Source of the DNA: Clostridia bacterium
GTDB lineage: Bacteria; Bacillota; Clostridia; Oscillospirales; CAG-272
Reading direction: 5' to 3'
Length of the DNA stretch: 46,122 nt
Assembly: GCA_017461365.1 (NCBI GenBank)
Contig: JAFTYG010000007.1
Coordinates: 1-46,122 of the forward strand
Shown piece by piece: positions 7,798 to 17,284 of this stretch (the stretch's first letter is position 1; each line of letters begins with the position of its first letter). A model generated the notes under the pieces. The model was not told the DNA's origin. It did no database searches and worked only from the letters and a program-made list of their open reading frames with translations. The translations under genes and the position numbers were made by a program.

Positions 7798-8054
7798 TAG
7801 TACAGATCTGTGTGGGAAGCTCCTGCCATCTCAAGGGATCCGAGGACATAGTAAATCTTCTGCGAGAGGCCGTCGAAGAGCACGGACTTGAGGACGAGGT
7901 CGTTCTGATGGGTAGCTTCTGTACGGGAAAATGCAACCGCGAGGGCGTGACCGTACAGATAAACGACGACGTACATACGGGCGTGACACGCGAGAGCTTC
8001 AAGGAATTTTTCCAAAAGAATATACTGGACGCGGCAGAACGCGAAAGGACGTGA
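7791..8054 (+). CDS. Thioredoxin-like [2Fe-2S] ferredoxin (second copy)
   Basis: 87 aa, with cysteines CVGSSC ... CTGKC that bind one [2Fe-2S] cluster. It begins like its neighbour (IVQICVGSSCHLKGS) and is clearly its paralogue. The 7-bp overlap upstream and 7-bp gap downstream put it inside the operon, translationally coupled. Likely role: electron transfer to or from the sensory hydrogenase encoded immediately downstream (inference from context). Confidence 0.85.
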   Translation: MLIVQICVGSSCHLKGSEDIVNLLREAVEEHGLEDEVVLMGSFCTGKCNREGVTVQINDDVHTGVTRESFKEFFQKNILDAAERERT

Positions 8055-8061
8055 AACAAAT

Positions 8062-9738
8062 ATGCCAAACTGCCTTACACTGAAAAAATCCAATTGCAAA
8101 AACTGCTATAAATGCATCCGCCACTGCCCCGTAAAGGCAATACGCTTCTCGGGCAATCAGGCGCATATAATTGGAAACGAATGTATCCTTTGCGGACATT
8201 GCTTCGTTGTCTGTCCGCAGAATGCAAAGGAGATAGTCGACGGCACCGAAAAGGTGCGCGTACTGCTGCAAAGCGGAGATCCCGTTGTCGTAAGCCTGGC
8301 GCCCTCGTTTGTGGCGAATTACGACGGAACGGGTATCGGAGCTATGAGAAAGGCTCTCAAAAAGCTCGGCTTTTACGACGTCGAGGAGACCGCCATCGGC
8401 GCCACCTTTGTAAAAAACGAATACGAGCGTATGCTTGCCGAGGAGGACAGAGATATAGTAATATCATCCTGCTGTCACTCGGTAAATCTGCTCATACAGA
8501 AATACTTCCCCGCCTCGCTTAAATATCTTGCCGACGTTATGTCGCCCATGCAGGCTCACTGCTCGGATATAAAGAAAAGAATACCCAACGCAAAAACGGT
8601 ATTCATAGGCCCGTGTGTGGCAAAAAAGGACGAGGGCGAATATTATGAGGGCATCGTTGACGCGGTGCTGACCTTTGAGGAGCTCACAAATTGGATGAAG
8701 GCGGAGCACATAGAGCCCGAGCGCGAAACAGATGCCGACGAGGAGAGCCGCGCGCGCTTCTTCCCCACAACGGGTGGAGTGCTCAAGACTATGGCTCAGA
8801 ACGCAGTGGGATATACCTACGTAGCCGTTGACGGAGTAGAAAACTGCATATCGGCGCTCAAGGACATCGAAAACGGAAACGTACATAAGTGCTTCATCGA
8901 GATGTCCGCCTGCGCGGGAAGCTGTATCGGTGGCCCCGTAATGGAAAAATACCACCGCTCACCTATCAAGGACTATATGACGGTCGCGACATATGCGGGA
9001 GAGCGCGACTTTTCCGTAGCTCAGCCCTCCTCTCCCGAGCTTCGCAAGAACTTTTCGTTTATCGAGCATAAGCTCGCAACGCCGAGCGAGGCAGAGATCA
9101 TGTCGGCTCTCAGACAGATGGGTAAATTCAAGGCGTCCGACGAGCTCAACTGCGGCTCCTGCGGATATAACTCCTGCCGTGAAAAGGCTATAGCTATCTG
9201 TCAGGGCAAGGCTGAGATCTCTATGTGTCTGCCCTTCCTCAAGGATAAAGCCGAGAGCTTTTCGGATACCATCGTAAAGAATACGCCGAACGGCCTCATA
9301 GTCCTCAACACCAATCTCGAGGTACAGCAGATCAACGCCGCCGCAAGAAAGATAATGAACATCCGCGCAGAGTCCGACGTTCTCGGGGAGTCGGTAGTCC
9401 GTATCCTCGATCCCGCAGTATTTTTGCAGGTCAAAAACAGTGGCAGAAGCGTGAGAGATCAACGCATCTACCTTGCCGAATACAAGCGGTACGTAGAGCA
9501 GACCGTCGTTTATGACGAGGATTCAAGGCTTCTTGTCGGCATTATGCGCGACGTTACCGACGAGGAAGCGGCAAGAGAGAAAAAAGAAAGCATCAGCCGT
9601 CAGACCGTTGAGGTCGCGGATAAGGTGGTCGAAAAGCAGATGCGTATAGTCCAGGAGATCGCCTCGCTCCTCGGAGAGACCGCGGCTGAGACCAAGATCG
9701 CGCTTACCAAGCTCAAGGAGTCTATCGGAGATGAATGA
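8062..9738 (+). CDS. PAS-domain [FeFe] hydrogenase, sensory (HydS/group C) type
   Basis: 558 aa. Order of domains: two [4Fe-4S] ferredoxin sites (Cys 12, 15, 18, 22 and 41, 44, 47, 51), an H-cluster hydrogenase domain (about 75-310), an extra Fe-S domain with Cys 364, 367, 372 and 389, a PAS domain (about 405-505), and a helical tail. H-cluster motifs are SSCCHS (137-138), IGPCVAKK (185) and SACAGSCIGG (284, 288). This order is that of group C sensory hydrogenases, where H2 or redox state at the H-cluster is passed through PAS to an output protein. His in place of the usual Pro after CC is unusual. The stop overlaps the next gene, a phosphatase, by 8 bp, which supports a signalling role. Confidence 0.92.
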   Translation: MPNCLTLKKSNCKNCYKCIRHCPVKAIRFSGNQAHIIGNECILCGHCFVVCPQNAKEIVDGTEKVRVLLQSGDPVVVSLAPSFVANYDGTGIGAMRKALKKLGFYDVEETAIGATFVKNEYERMLAEEDRDIVISSCCHSVNLLIQKYFPASLKYLADVMSPMQAHCSDIKKRIPNAKTVFIGPCVAKKDEGEYYEGIVDAVLTFEELTNWMKAEHIEPERETDADEESRARFFPTTGGVLKTMAQNAVGYTYVAVDGVENCISALKDIENGNVHKCFIEMSACAGSCIGGPVMEKYHRSPIKDYMTVATYAGERDFSVAQPSSPELRKNFSFIEHKLATPSEAEIMSALRQMGKFKASDELNCGSCGYNSCREKAIAICQGKAEISMCLPFLKDKAESFSDTIVKNTPNGLIVLNTNLEVQQINAAARKIMNIRAESDVLGESVVRILDPAVFLQVKNSGRSVRDQRIYLAEYKRYVEQTVVYDEDSRLLVGIMRDVTDEEAAREKKESISRQTVEVADKVVEKQMRIVQEIASLLGETAAETKIALTKLKESIGDE

Positions 9739-10903
9739 TCTGTGCGCCGACATCGGATATAAAAGTATAAATCACATAGGAGAGGAGCTCTGCGGCGACC
9801 ACGTGGATATAGTAGAGGACAGCGACGGCTCTACAGTCATCGTTCTTGCCGACGGACTCGGAAGCGGCGTAAAGGCAAGCATACTTTCCACTCTCACCTC
9901 AAAAATAATCTCAACGATGATGGCGGCGGGCTTGCCGATAGAGGACTGTGTGTCCACCATAGCGGGCGCGCTCCCCGTCTGCTCTGTGCGAGGCGTGGCA
10001 TATTCGACCTTTACCATCATACGCATACTTAACAACGAGTGGGCGGAGATAATACAGTACGATAATCCGCACGTTATCGTTATAAGAAATTACGAAAACT
10101 ACGAATACCCCAAGACCGAAATGAATATCGGTGGAAAGCGGATATTCAAAACGACCTTAAAGCTCTGCGAGGACGACGTGTTCATCGCAATGAGCGACGG
10201 CTGTCCACACGCGGGCATCGGAGACGTGTATAACTTCGGATGGAAGCGTGAGGATATAATCGGTTATATGCAGGCGCTCGTCACGGGAGGATATACCGCA
10301 AAAAATCTGTCCACAATGCTCGTCGACGAGTGCGACAGGCTCTACGGTCATAAGCCGGGTGACGACACCACCGCCTGCGTTGTAAAGATACGCAAGCGCG
10401 AGCCCATGAATATCCTCTTCGGTCCGCCCTCAAACAGAGACGATTGCGATCTTATGATGTCGCTCTTTTTCTCAAAGGAGGGTAAGCATATCGTCTGCGG
10501 AGGAACCACCTCGTCTATCGCGGCAAAGTTCCTCGGCAAGCCCCTGCGCGCAAGTCTTAATTTCGAGCGCTCGGACATCCCCCCGATAGCCGAGATCGAG
10601 GGCGTCGATCTTGTCACCGAGGGAGTCATCACGATGAACAAGGTAATACAGTACGCCAAGGATTACCTCGGAGACAACGAGCTCTACGAGGAATGGAGCT
10701 TTAAAAAGGACGGCGCGTCTCTTATAAGCCGCCTGCTCTTTGAGGAAGCGACAGACATAAATTTCTACGTGGGCAGAGCCATAAATCCTGCCCATCAAAA
10801 TCCCGATCTTCCCATAAATTTCAGCATCAAGATGAATCTTGTCGAGGAGCTCTCCGATTGCCTGAAAAAAATGGGAAAACGCATTAAAGTAAGCTATTTT
10901 TAA
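9731..10903 (+). CDS. SpoIIE/PP2C-type serine phosphatase
   Basis: 390 aa. Residues 1-225 form a PP2C-like SpoIIE phosphatase domain with metal-binding aspartates in LADGLGSG (41), MSDG (156) and GDDTT (211-212). Residues 226-390 are a less familiar extension that may bind the sensor or a target. It is encoded directly after the PAS hydrogenase with an 8-bp overlap, so it is probably the output of that sensor, dephosphorylating a Ser/Thr protein such as an anti-sigma antagonist. No kinase or anti-sigma partner is encoded nearby. The protein is cytoplasmic. Confidence 0.88.
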   Translation: MNDLCADIGYKSINHIGEELCGDHVDIVEDSDGSTVIVLADGLGSGVKASILSTLTSKIISTMMAAGLPIEDCVSTIAGALPVCSVRGVAYSTFTIIRILNNEWAEIIQYDNPHVIVIRNYENYEYPKTEMNIGGKRIFKTTLKLCEDDVFIAMSDGCPHAGIGDVYNFGWKREDIIGYMQALVTGGYTAKNLSTMLVDECDRLYGHKPGDDTTACVVKIRKREPMNILFGPPSNRDDCDLMMSLFFSKEGKHIVCGGTTSSIAAKFLGKPLRASLNFERSDIPPIAEIEGVDLVTEGVITMNKVIQYAKDYLGDNELYEEWSFKKDGASLISRLLFEEATDINFYVGRAINPAHQNPDLPINFSIKMNLVEELSDCLKKMGKRIKVSYF

Positions 10904-10920
10904 CTGTAACGGAGGTATAA

Positions 10921-12351
10921 ATGCGTAAATTCGATACAAAGGTACAGCACTTGAAATATAAGGTGCTCCGCGAGGTGGCGCGCCTTGCGTGGAAGGACGA
11001 GCTCCTCGAGCATCTTATGGACGTTCCCAAGATCATCGTCCCCGGGAACAAGCCCACCATGCGTTGCTGTGTATATAAGGAGCGCGCCATCCTCGGAGAG
11101 CGCGTAAAGCTCGCTATGGGCGGAGACAGAGACAATCCCAACACCATCGAGGTAATAGAAATAGCCTGCGACGAATGTCCCGTAGGCGGTTATGAGGTAA
11201 CAAACGCCTGCCGAGGCTGCCTTGCCCACAGATGCGAGGACGTCTGCAAGCGCGGAGCTATCACATTTGACGACAACCACGTGGCGCACATAGATAAATC
11301 CAAATGCGTAGAGTGCGGAGCTTGCGCAAAGGTCTGCCCCTACACCGCCATAGTCAGCAGAAAGCGCCCCTGTCAGAACGCCTGCAAGGTCAAGGCTATC
11401 TCGATGAACAGCCAGATGGCGGCAAAGATCGACAACAGCAAGTGCATACAGTGCGGAGCTTGCGTATATCAGTGCCCGTTCGGAGCTATAATGGACAAAT
11501 CCTATATAGTCGACGCGATAAATACCCTGAAGGGTAGCGAGGGTGAAAACGGAAAGAAGAATTACAAGGTCTACGCCGTAGTTGCTCCCTCCATATCGAG
11601 TCAGTTTACCTACGCAAAGCTCGGACAGGTCATCACGGGACTCAAGGAGCTTGGCTTCTATACGGTCATCGAAGCCGCGCTCGGAGCGGATATGGTCGCC
11701 CTCGCAGAGGCGCGTGAGCTCTCGGAAAAGGGATTCCTTACAAATTCCTGCTGTCCCGCCTTTGTTCAGTATATAAGATCGTCTTTCCCAAATCTTGCCG
11801 AGCATATCTCTCATAACCTCTCGCCTATGGCTACGCTTGCGAAGTACATAAAGGACAAAGAGCCGAGCGCAAAGGTAATATTCATCGGCCCGTGTACGGC
11901 AAAGAAGGCCGAGGCTCAGCTCGAAACGGTAAAGCCGTACGTCGACACCGTTCTCACCTTTGAGGAGCTTCAGGCGCTCTTTGACAGCCGAGACATCGAC
12001 ATATCGACGCTTGAGGAGGACGTTCTCGACAACGCATCCTACTTCGGAAGAATATTCGCGCGTTCGGGCGGTCTTACCGACGCAACGGTACAGGCTATGA
12101 AGGAGCAGAACATCGACTTTGAAATAAAGCCCGTAATATGCGACGGAATAGAAGCCTGCCGCGTCGCGCTCTTAAAGAAGAGCAAAAACGTCCTTGACGG
12201 CAATTTCATCGAGGGTATGGCGTGCGTCGGCGGATGTATCGGCGGCGCGGGATGTCTTACTCACGGCGAAAAGAATAAAGCCGAGGTCGATAAATACGGC
12301 CGCGAGGCGATGGAAAAGACTATCGCCGACGCAGTATCGGTGCTGAAATAA
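10921..12351 (+). CDS. Monomeric [FeFe] hydrogenase, probably group B
   Basis: 476 aa. A conserved N-terminal region (1-90) leads to several Cys-rich Fe-S sites, including CVECGACAKVCP (129-139) and CIQCGACVYQCP (175-186). The H-cluster domain (about 215-470) has motifs NSCCPAF (277-278), FIGPCTAKKAE (325) and EGMACVGGCIGG (435, 439). Thr is replaced by Asn in the first motif, and Gln-Pro is missing after the third. It would interconvert protons and H2 with ferredoxin. A GGAGG ribosome site lies 17 bp after the phosphatase stop. The operon context suggests either a second reporter or the enzyme controlled by the upstream sensor. Confidence 0.9.
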   Translation: MRKFDTKVQHLKYKVLREVARLAWKDELLEHLMDVPKIIVPGNKPTMRCCVYKERAILGERVKLAMGGDRDNPNTIEVIEIACDECPVGGYEVTNACRGCLAHRCEDVCKRGAITFDDNHVAHIDKSKCVECGACAKVCPYTAIVSRKRPCQNACKVKAISMNSQMAAKIDNSKCIQCGACVYQCPFGAIMDKSYIVDAINTLKGSEGENGKKNYKVYAVVAPSISSQFTYAKLGQVITGLKELGFYTVIEAALGADMVALAEARELSEKGFLTNSCCPAFVQYIRSSFPNLAEHISHNLSPMATLAKYIKDKEPSAKVIFIGPCTAKKAEAQLETVKPYVDTVLTFEELQALFDSRDIDISTLEEDVLDNASYFGRIFARSGGLTDATVQAMKEQNIDFEIKPVICDGIEACRVALLKKSKNVLDGNFIEGMACVGGCIGGAGCLTHGEKNKAEVDKYGREAMEKTIADAVSVLK

Positions 12352-12364
12352 ATACAAAATTGAC

Positions 12365-12407
12365 AAAAGCAATAGTGTCGGCTCGTCGAGCCGACACTAT
12401 TGCTTTT
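12365..12407. terminator. Strong bidirectional terminator
   Basis: A perfect 21-bp inverted repeat with a 1-nt centre, flanked by A4 and T4 tracts. It separates the convergent hydrogenase operon and P-type ATPase gene. Confidence 0.9.
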
Positions 12408-12428
12408 ACTTATTGTGTTATTATGACA

Positions 12429-15113
12429 TCAATTATTTTCAGCCTTCTTCACTCTCGCGTTGTGCACGAGTCTGTGGATGACCTTATAGACCTCCATAAC
12501 GACAAGCGGAACAAAGATAAGTCCGAGAGCTATGAGGTAGAGCTTCCAATCAAGATATACAAGACCGAAGATCGCGTTCAAGGGAGTAAAGAGAACTACC
12601 GACATAAGAACGATAGCCGCAAGTGTTGCAAGGTTAACGTACTTGTTCGAGAAAACACCTATGCTGAATACCGAATGGTCAGAACGCATATTGTAGGTGT
12701 GCACCGCCTGAGACAGCGCAAGTATCATAAACGCCATCGTACGTCCTGCCGCGATCTTCGCCTCGGGAAGCTCGCTGAGTCCGAATACCTGACCGCAACC
12801 GATATAAAATCCGATAAGCGAAAGCACCGCGAACATAACGCCCGAGAATACTATCTTAAAGCCGAGTCCGTGAGCGAAGAGCCCCTCCTTCTTGGGCTTG
12901 GGCTTCTCGTCCATTATTCCCTTTTCAATAGGCTCCATTCCAAGCGCTATTGCGGGAAGGCTGTCGCCGACAAGGTTTATCCAAAGAAGCTGCATAGAGA
13001 GGAAAGGCGAAACGCCCGATACCATCATCGAGAAGAATACGGCAATGACCTCGGAAATATTCGTTCCGAGCAAGAAGCCAACCACCTTACGGATGTTGGA
13101 ATAAATTCCGCGTCCCTCCTTAACGGCGTCAACGATGGTAGCAAAGTTGTCGTCGGTAAGAGTCATGTCGGACGCGCCCTTTGCAACGTCGGTACCCGTG
13201 ATACCCATAGCGCATCCGATGTCAGCCGCCTTGAGCGCGGGAGCATCGTTTACACCGTCACCCGTCATAGAAACGACCTGATCCTTTCTCTGCCAAGCCT
13301 TGACTATGCGTATCTTGTTTTCGGGAGAAACACGCGCATATACAGAGATATGCTCTACCTTCTCGTCGAGCTCAGCGTCTGTCATAGCGTCGAGCTCAGC
13401 GCCCGTTATCGCCATGTCGCCCTCTTCGAAAATGCCTATCTCACGCGCGATCGCCTGAGCCGTGATAACGTGGTCGCCCGTGATCATTACGGGCTTGATG
13501 CCTGCCTTGCGGCAGATAGCAACGGCATCCTTTGCCTCGGGACGGGGAGGATCTATCATACCCACAAGTCCCATAAAGGTAAGCTCACTCTCAAGCTCCT
13601 CACTCGTAGGCTCTTCGGGAACCGTGTCAATTATCTTGTATGCAACCGCAAGCACACGGAGAGCATCGCGGCTCATATCGTTGGTTATCTGTCTTGCTTT
13701 TTCAATGTCGCCGCCGATGCATTTTGACGCCATTACGTCAAACGCGCCCTTGACTATAACGACGTTCTTGCCGTCAATAAGGTTTACTGTCGTCATCAGC
13801 TTTCTGTCAGAGTCAAAGGGAAGCTCGGCAAGTCTCGGATATTTTTCATTGAGCTCGCCCTTCTCGCTTCCGTTTCTGTGCGCCGCTAAAACGATAGCCG
13901 TCTCGGTAGGATCTCCGATATGCTGCTCGCCGTTCTCACCAAAGATGACCGAGCCGTCACAGCAAAGCGTACCGTATTCAAGAAGCTTTCTTACGTCTGC
14001 TCCGTTTTCCTTGGAGATCTTTTCGATCTCGCCGCCGTCAACGTAAGCCTTTACAAGCGTCATTCTGTTCTGCGTAAGAGTACCCGTCTTATCCGAGCAG
14101 ATGACCGACGCGCTTCCGAGAGTCTCAACAGCGGGAAGTCTGCGGATAAGCGCGTTTTTCTTTACCATGCGCTGAACACCGATGGAAAGAACTATGGTAA
14201 CAACGATGGGAAGTCCCTCGGGGATAGCCGATACCGCAAGAGATACGGCAACCATGAACATTTCCATAAGGTGATCCCAGCCGTTTGTAGCGATACCTAC
14301 GACAAATACTATAGCGCAGGCAACGAGAGCTACGACGCCAAGGTATTTTCCGAGCTTTGCAAGCTTCTTCTGCAAAGGCGTCTGCGAGTCGCCCTCGTCG
14401 TTGAGAAGATTTGCGATCTTACCCATCTCGGTGTTCATACCGATGCCCGTAACCACAGCCGTCGCCGTACCGTAGGTTATACTGCATCCCGAGAATACCA
14501 TGTTCGCTCTGTCACCCAGAGGCGCCTTTTCGTCGACAATTACGCCTGCATCCTTTTCAGAGGGCACAGACTCACCCGTCAGCGCCGACTCCTCGGATTT
14601 GAGGCTCACGCTGTGCAACAGTCTTGCGTCGGCAGGAACAAAGTCTCCCGCCTCGAGCTTGATGATGTCACCGGGGACGAGCTCGGACGCGTCTATAAGC
14701 TTCTCCTCGCCGTCGCGTATAACTCTCGCGTGAGGCGCGGACATACTTTTAAGAGCATCAAGCGCCTTTTCAGCCTTACTCTCCTGCATAACGCCCATGA
14801 TAGCGTTGAAGATAACGATTATCAGAATGAGCGCGGGCTCGAAGAACTCCATAGGATCTCCCTCACCCGTAATGAATACCTCATATCCGACTACAACAGC
14901 GGATATGACCGCCGCCAAAAGAAGAATGATGATCATAACGTCCTTGAACTGATCAAGAAAACGGCCAAATCCCGTCTTCTTCTTCTTTTCACGGAGCTTG
15001 TTTTCGCCGTAGGTCTTTCTCCTCTTCGATACCTCCTCCGAGGTAAGACCGCTCTCGGCATTTGTGGACAGCTCTCTCAGAATGTCTTCCGAATCTTTAC
15101 TGTGGAATAACAA
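12429..15113 (-). CDS. P2-type cation-transporting ATPase (Ca2+/Mn2+ export)
   Basis: 894 aa, full length. Visible in order: cation ATPase N-domain, membrane helices 1-2, actuator loop with LTGES (178-182), helix 4 motif AIPEGLP (ion site), phosphorylation site CSDKTGT (Asp 341), hinge TGDGVND, and helix 6 [13 protein letters not shown] like SERCA and PMR1. It would pump Ca2+ or Mn2+ out of the cytoplasm. The leader carries a yybP-ykoY riboswitch, which responds to Mn2+ and in other Firmicutes precedes such ATPases; this favours Mn2+ as a physiological substrate. Start: ATG with a GGAGGG site. Monocistronic. Confidence 0.95.
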   Translation of the reverse strand: MLFHSKDSEDILRELSTNAESGLTSEEVSKRRKTYGENKLREKKKKTGFGRFLDQFKDVMIIILLLAAVISAVVVGYEVFITGEGDPMEFFEPALILIIVIFNAIMGVMQESKAEKALDALKSMSAPHARVIRDGEEKLIDASELVPGDIIKLEAGDFVPADARLLHSVSLKSEESALTGESVPSEKDAGVIVDEKAPLGDRANMVFSGCSITYGTATAVVTGIGMNTEMGKIANLLNDEGDSQTPLQKKLAKLGKYLGVVALVACAIVFVVGIATNGWDHLMEMFMVAVSLAVSAIPEGLPIVVTIVLSIGVQRMVKKNALIRRLPAVETLGSASVICSDKTGTLTQNRMTLVKAYVDGGEIEKISKENGADVRKLLEYGTLCCDGSVIFGENGEQHIGDPTETAIVLAAHRNGSEKGELNEKYPRLAELPFDSDRKLMTTVNLIDGKNVVIVKGAFDVMASKCIGGDIEKARQITNDMSRDALRVLAVAYKIIDTVPEEPTSEELESELTFMGLVGMIDPPRPEAKDAVAICRKAGIKPVMITGDHVITAQAIAREIGIFEEGDMAITGAELDAMTDAELDEKVEHISVYARVSPENKIRIVKAWQRKDQVVSMTGDGVNDAPALKAADIGCAMGITGTDVAKGASDMTLTDDNFATIVDAVKEGRGIYSNIRKVVGFLLGTNISEVIAVFFSMMVSGVSPFLSMQLLWINLVGDSLPAIALGMEPIEKGIMDEKPKPKKEGLFAHGLGFKIVFSGVMFAVLSLIGFYIGCGQVFGLSELPEAKIAAGRTMAFMILALSQAVHTYNMRSDHSVFSIGVFSNKYVNLATLAAIVLMSVVLFTPLNAIFGLVYLDWKLYLIALGLIFVPLVVMEVYKVIHRLVHNARVKKAENN

Positions 15114-15162
15114 AACGATTCCCTCCTAAAAAAATTTTTTCGGCTAAAAGTCCTGCGAATAC

Positions 15163-15281
15163 AAAAAAGCGAGACATATCCGCCGAATGCAGATAAGTCT
15201 CGTCATTTAAGATACAACCAGAGTTCAAACGAACTCATCATGTTGACGTATCACACACGAAAGTGTCGACTACTCCCTTAT
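15163..15281 (-). promoter_or_regulatory. yybP-ykoY (Mn2+) riboswitch
   Basis: On the - strand the RNA begins with the conserved AGGGAGUAG, then a hairpin, GUCAACAUGAUG with a GAGUUC/GAACUC hairpin closed by GAUAC/GUAUC, then GACGAGACUUAU. These match the yybP-ykoY consensus in order and spacing. The last helix (GAGAC...GUCUC) is followed by six U's (15168-15163), so a transcription terminator is part of the switch. Known of the class: Mn2+ binding turns expression on. It should raise ATPase synthesis when Mn2+ is high. Confidence 0.92.
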
Positions 15282-15291
15282 TCATACATAC

Positions 15292-15320
15292 ATTTTAGCA
15301 TATTATTGACCGATTGTCAA
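15292..15320 (-). promoter_or_regulatory. Sigma-A promoter of the riboswitch-ATPase transcript
   Basis: On the - strand: TTGACA, 17-bp spacer, TAAAAT. Transcription would start just ahead of the riboswitch. Confidence 0.75.
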
Positions 15321-15364
15321 GACTTTCTTGAAAAAAAACATAAAATGTAAATGATTGTTGACAA

Positions 15365-15405
15365 AAAGTTGACAAATAATTTATATTTAGATGTTATACT
15401 TTAAT
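15365..15405 (+). promoter_or_regulatory. Probable promoter of the two-component genes
   Basis: A tandem TTGACAAAAAG / TTGACAAATAA pair precedes TTATACT at about 19-20 bp spacing, longer than ideal. The repeated TTGACA hexamers could be binding sites for the response regulator encoded just downstream, as in autoregulated PhoB-type systems (inference). Confidence 0.4.
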
Positions 15406-15437
15406 GTGACGGATCATTCACTTTTAGGGAGGATAGT

Positions 15438-16109
15438 ATGCTGAAAATACTTATCGCGGAGGACGACAGAGAGCTCAGACAGCTTTTTACCCACGTATTG
15501 CAAAAAAACGGATATACAGTCAAGGGAGTTTCAAACGGTAAAGAAGCCCTTGACGCGATGGATAACGACTATTTCGACGTCATAATCACCGATATTATGA
15601 TGCCCGTTATGGACGGATACGAATTCGTGCGCTCTCTCAGAGATCAGGGAAATACCACACCCTGCCTCGTCATAACCGCCAAGGATGCCTTCGACGATAT
15701 GCGTCAGAGCTTTGTCTCGGGAGCTGACGACTATATGGTCAAGCCCGTAAACGTAAACGAGATGGTGCTCCGTGTCGGTGCGCTTTTGCGCCGCGCGCAG
15801 ATGATAAATAACCGCAGACAGGTCATCGGAGACACTGTGCTCGAATGTGATTCCCTTACGGTCATATCGGGCGGTGAGACATCGATACTTCCGCAGAAGG
15901 AATTTATGCTTCTTTATAAAATGGCGGCATTCCCCGGAAAGATATTCACTCGCCATCAGCTTATGGACGAGATCTGGGGATATGACAACGAGAACGACAC
16001 TCACACCGTGGACGTACACATAGGAAGACTGCGCGAGCGTTTCCGTGACAATAAGGATTTCAAAATAGTCACCATACGCGGCGTAGGTTATAAGGTGCTG
16101 AAAACATGA
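15438..16109 (+). CDS. OmpR/PhoB-type response regulator
   Basis: 223 aa. The receiver domain (1-120) has acidic pocket Asp 9-10, phosphorylated Asp 52 in TDIMMPVMDG and the conserved Lys in VKPVNV. The C-terminal winged helix (about 130-222) ends with the typical HTVDVHIGRLRERF and TIRGVGYKV. It binds DNA as a dimer after phosphorylation. The stop codon overlaps the kinase start (ATGA). Position opposite the Mn2+-controlled ATPase hints at envelope or metal stress, but the sensed signal is unknown. GGGAGGA ribosome site. Confidence 0.95.
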   Translation: MLKILIAEDDRELRQLFTHVLQKNGYTVKGVSNGKEALDAMDNDYFDVIITDIMMPVMDGYEFVRSLRDQGNTTPCLVITAKDAFDDMRQSFVSGADDYMVKPVNVNEMVLRVGALLRRAQMINNRRQVIGDTVLECDSLTVISGGETSILPQKEFMLLYKMAAFPGKIFTRHQLMDEIWGYDNENDTHTVDVHIGRLRERFRDNKDFKIVTIRGVGYKVLKT

Positions 16110-17269
16110 AACAGCTTTCAAGACATAACGAAAAAAGCTATTACGCAAAGATACGAAAGCAGCGAAAGCCTATCTTCAATCTGCGCATACGCCTCATGCT
16201 CTTCGTAACGCTCGAGCTGCTTGCAAGCGTTGCGCTAGCGTATATAGTCGACTTTTTCATAAACGACGTCGTACTGAAATTGTTAAACGAATATATCTTC
16301 AAAAACATACTTCCGTTCGAGGTCTCATTCCCCTTCTGGATAGACCTTGTGATCATCAGCATACTCGTCGGTATATTTGCCACCTTCGGGCTGTCGATGT
16401 GGCTCTTGCGCCCGATCAAAAAGCTCGAGGCTGCTATGGCGAAGATCGCAGACGGAGACCTCTCGGTAAGGATACTCACACAGAGCAGCTCGCGCGAGAT
16501 ACAGGAGATATATGCAGGCTTTAACCTCATGGCAGAGGAGCTCGGCTCTACCGAGATACTTCAGACCGACTTCGTCTCCAACGTCTCCCATGAGTTCAAA
16601 ACGCCGATAAACGCCATAGAGGGCTACTCGATGCTCCTTCAGGACAGCGACAATCTGACCGAGGAGCAAAACGAATACGTCGAAAAGATACTCTTCAACA
16701 CCAAGCGCCTCTCAACGCTTACGGGAAGCATACTTCTGCTCTCGAAGATAGAAAACCAAAAAATATCCACCAATAATTCAAATATCCGCCTTGACGAGCA
16801 AATAAGAGAAACGATCGTCGCCATAGAACCGCTGTGGGAGAAAAAGGGCGTCGAATTCGATATAGAAATGGAAAACGTCGTATATTTCGGCAACGAGATG
16901 CTTATGAGGCACGTTTGGTCAAATCTTGTCGGAAACGCGATAAAATTCGGGCCCGAGGACGGCACGGTAAGGATACGCCTTTATACCAACCGAAAGGGAG
17001 AGATAGTATTCACCGTCACCGATATGGGCGAGGGACTTTCAGAGGATGCAAAAAAGCATATCTTCGATAAATTCTATCAGGGCGACAGCTCGCATAAGGC
17101 GGAGGGCAACGGACTTGGACTCTCGCTCGTCAAAAAGATACTCGACCTCGAGGGAGGCTCGATATACGCCGAAAATCCCGAGGAGGGCGGATGTAAATTC
17201 ACAGTCGTGCTCAAAAGCAATAAGGAAAGATCGGCAAGATCTCTCAAAAAAGGAAAACAAAAGACATAA
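16106..17269 (+). CDS. Sensor histidine kinase with HAMP domain
   Basis: 387 aa. Two membrane helices (about 30-52 and 79-101) flank a very short outer loop of about 25 residues, so the signal is probably sensed in or near the membrane. HAMP follows (about 102-155). The phosphorylated His 162 sits in SNVSHEFKTPINAIEGYS, and the ATPase domain has N box NLVGNAIKFG, G boxes DMGEGLS and GNGLGLSLVKK. It is translationally coupled to the regulator by a 4-bp overlap. Short-loop kinases of this kind often sense envelope stress; the true signal is unknown. Confidence 0.95.
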   Translation: MKQLSRHNEKSYYAKIRKQRKPIFNLRIRLMLFVTLELLASVALAYIVDFFINDVVLKLLNEYIFKNILPFEVSFPFWIDLVIISILVGIFATFGLSMWLLRPIKKLEAAMAKIADGDLSVRILTQSSSREIQEIYAGFNLMAEELGSTEILQTDFVSNVSHEFKTPINAIEGYSMLLQDSDNLTEEQNEYVEKILFNTKRLSTLTGSILLLSKIENQKISTNNSNIRLDEQIRETIVAIEPLWEKKGVEFDIEMENVVYFGNEMLMRHVWSNLVGNAIKFGPEDGTVRIRLYTNRKGEIVFTVTDMGEGLSEDAKKHIFDKFYQGDSSHKAEGNGLGLSLVKKILDLEGGSIYAENPEEGGCKFTVVLKSNKERSARSLKKGKQKT

Positions 17270-17284
17270 AATAACCTTAAATTA

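Noticed and set aside
12360-13727. 455-aa open frame on the + strand
   Set aside because: Begins inside the terminator hairpin and runs opposite the P-type ATPase; no coding signals.
13920-15110. 396-aa open frame on the + strand
   Set aside because: It lies wholly opposite the P-type ATPase, which has every expected motif. The protein is rich in Arg, Ser and Tyr with no recognisable domain, typical of antisense frames in GC-rich genes.
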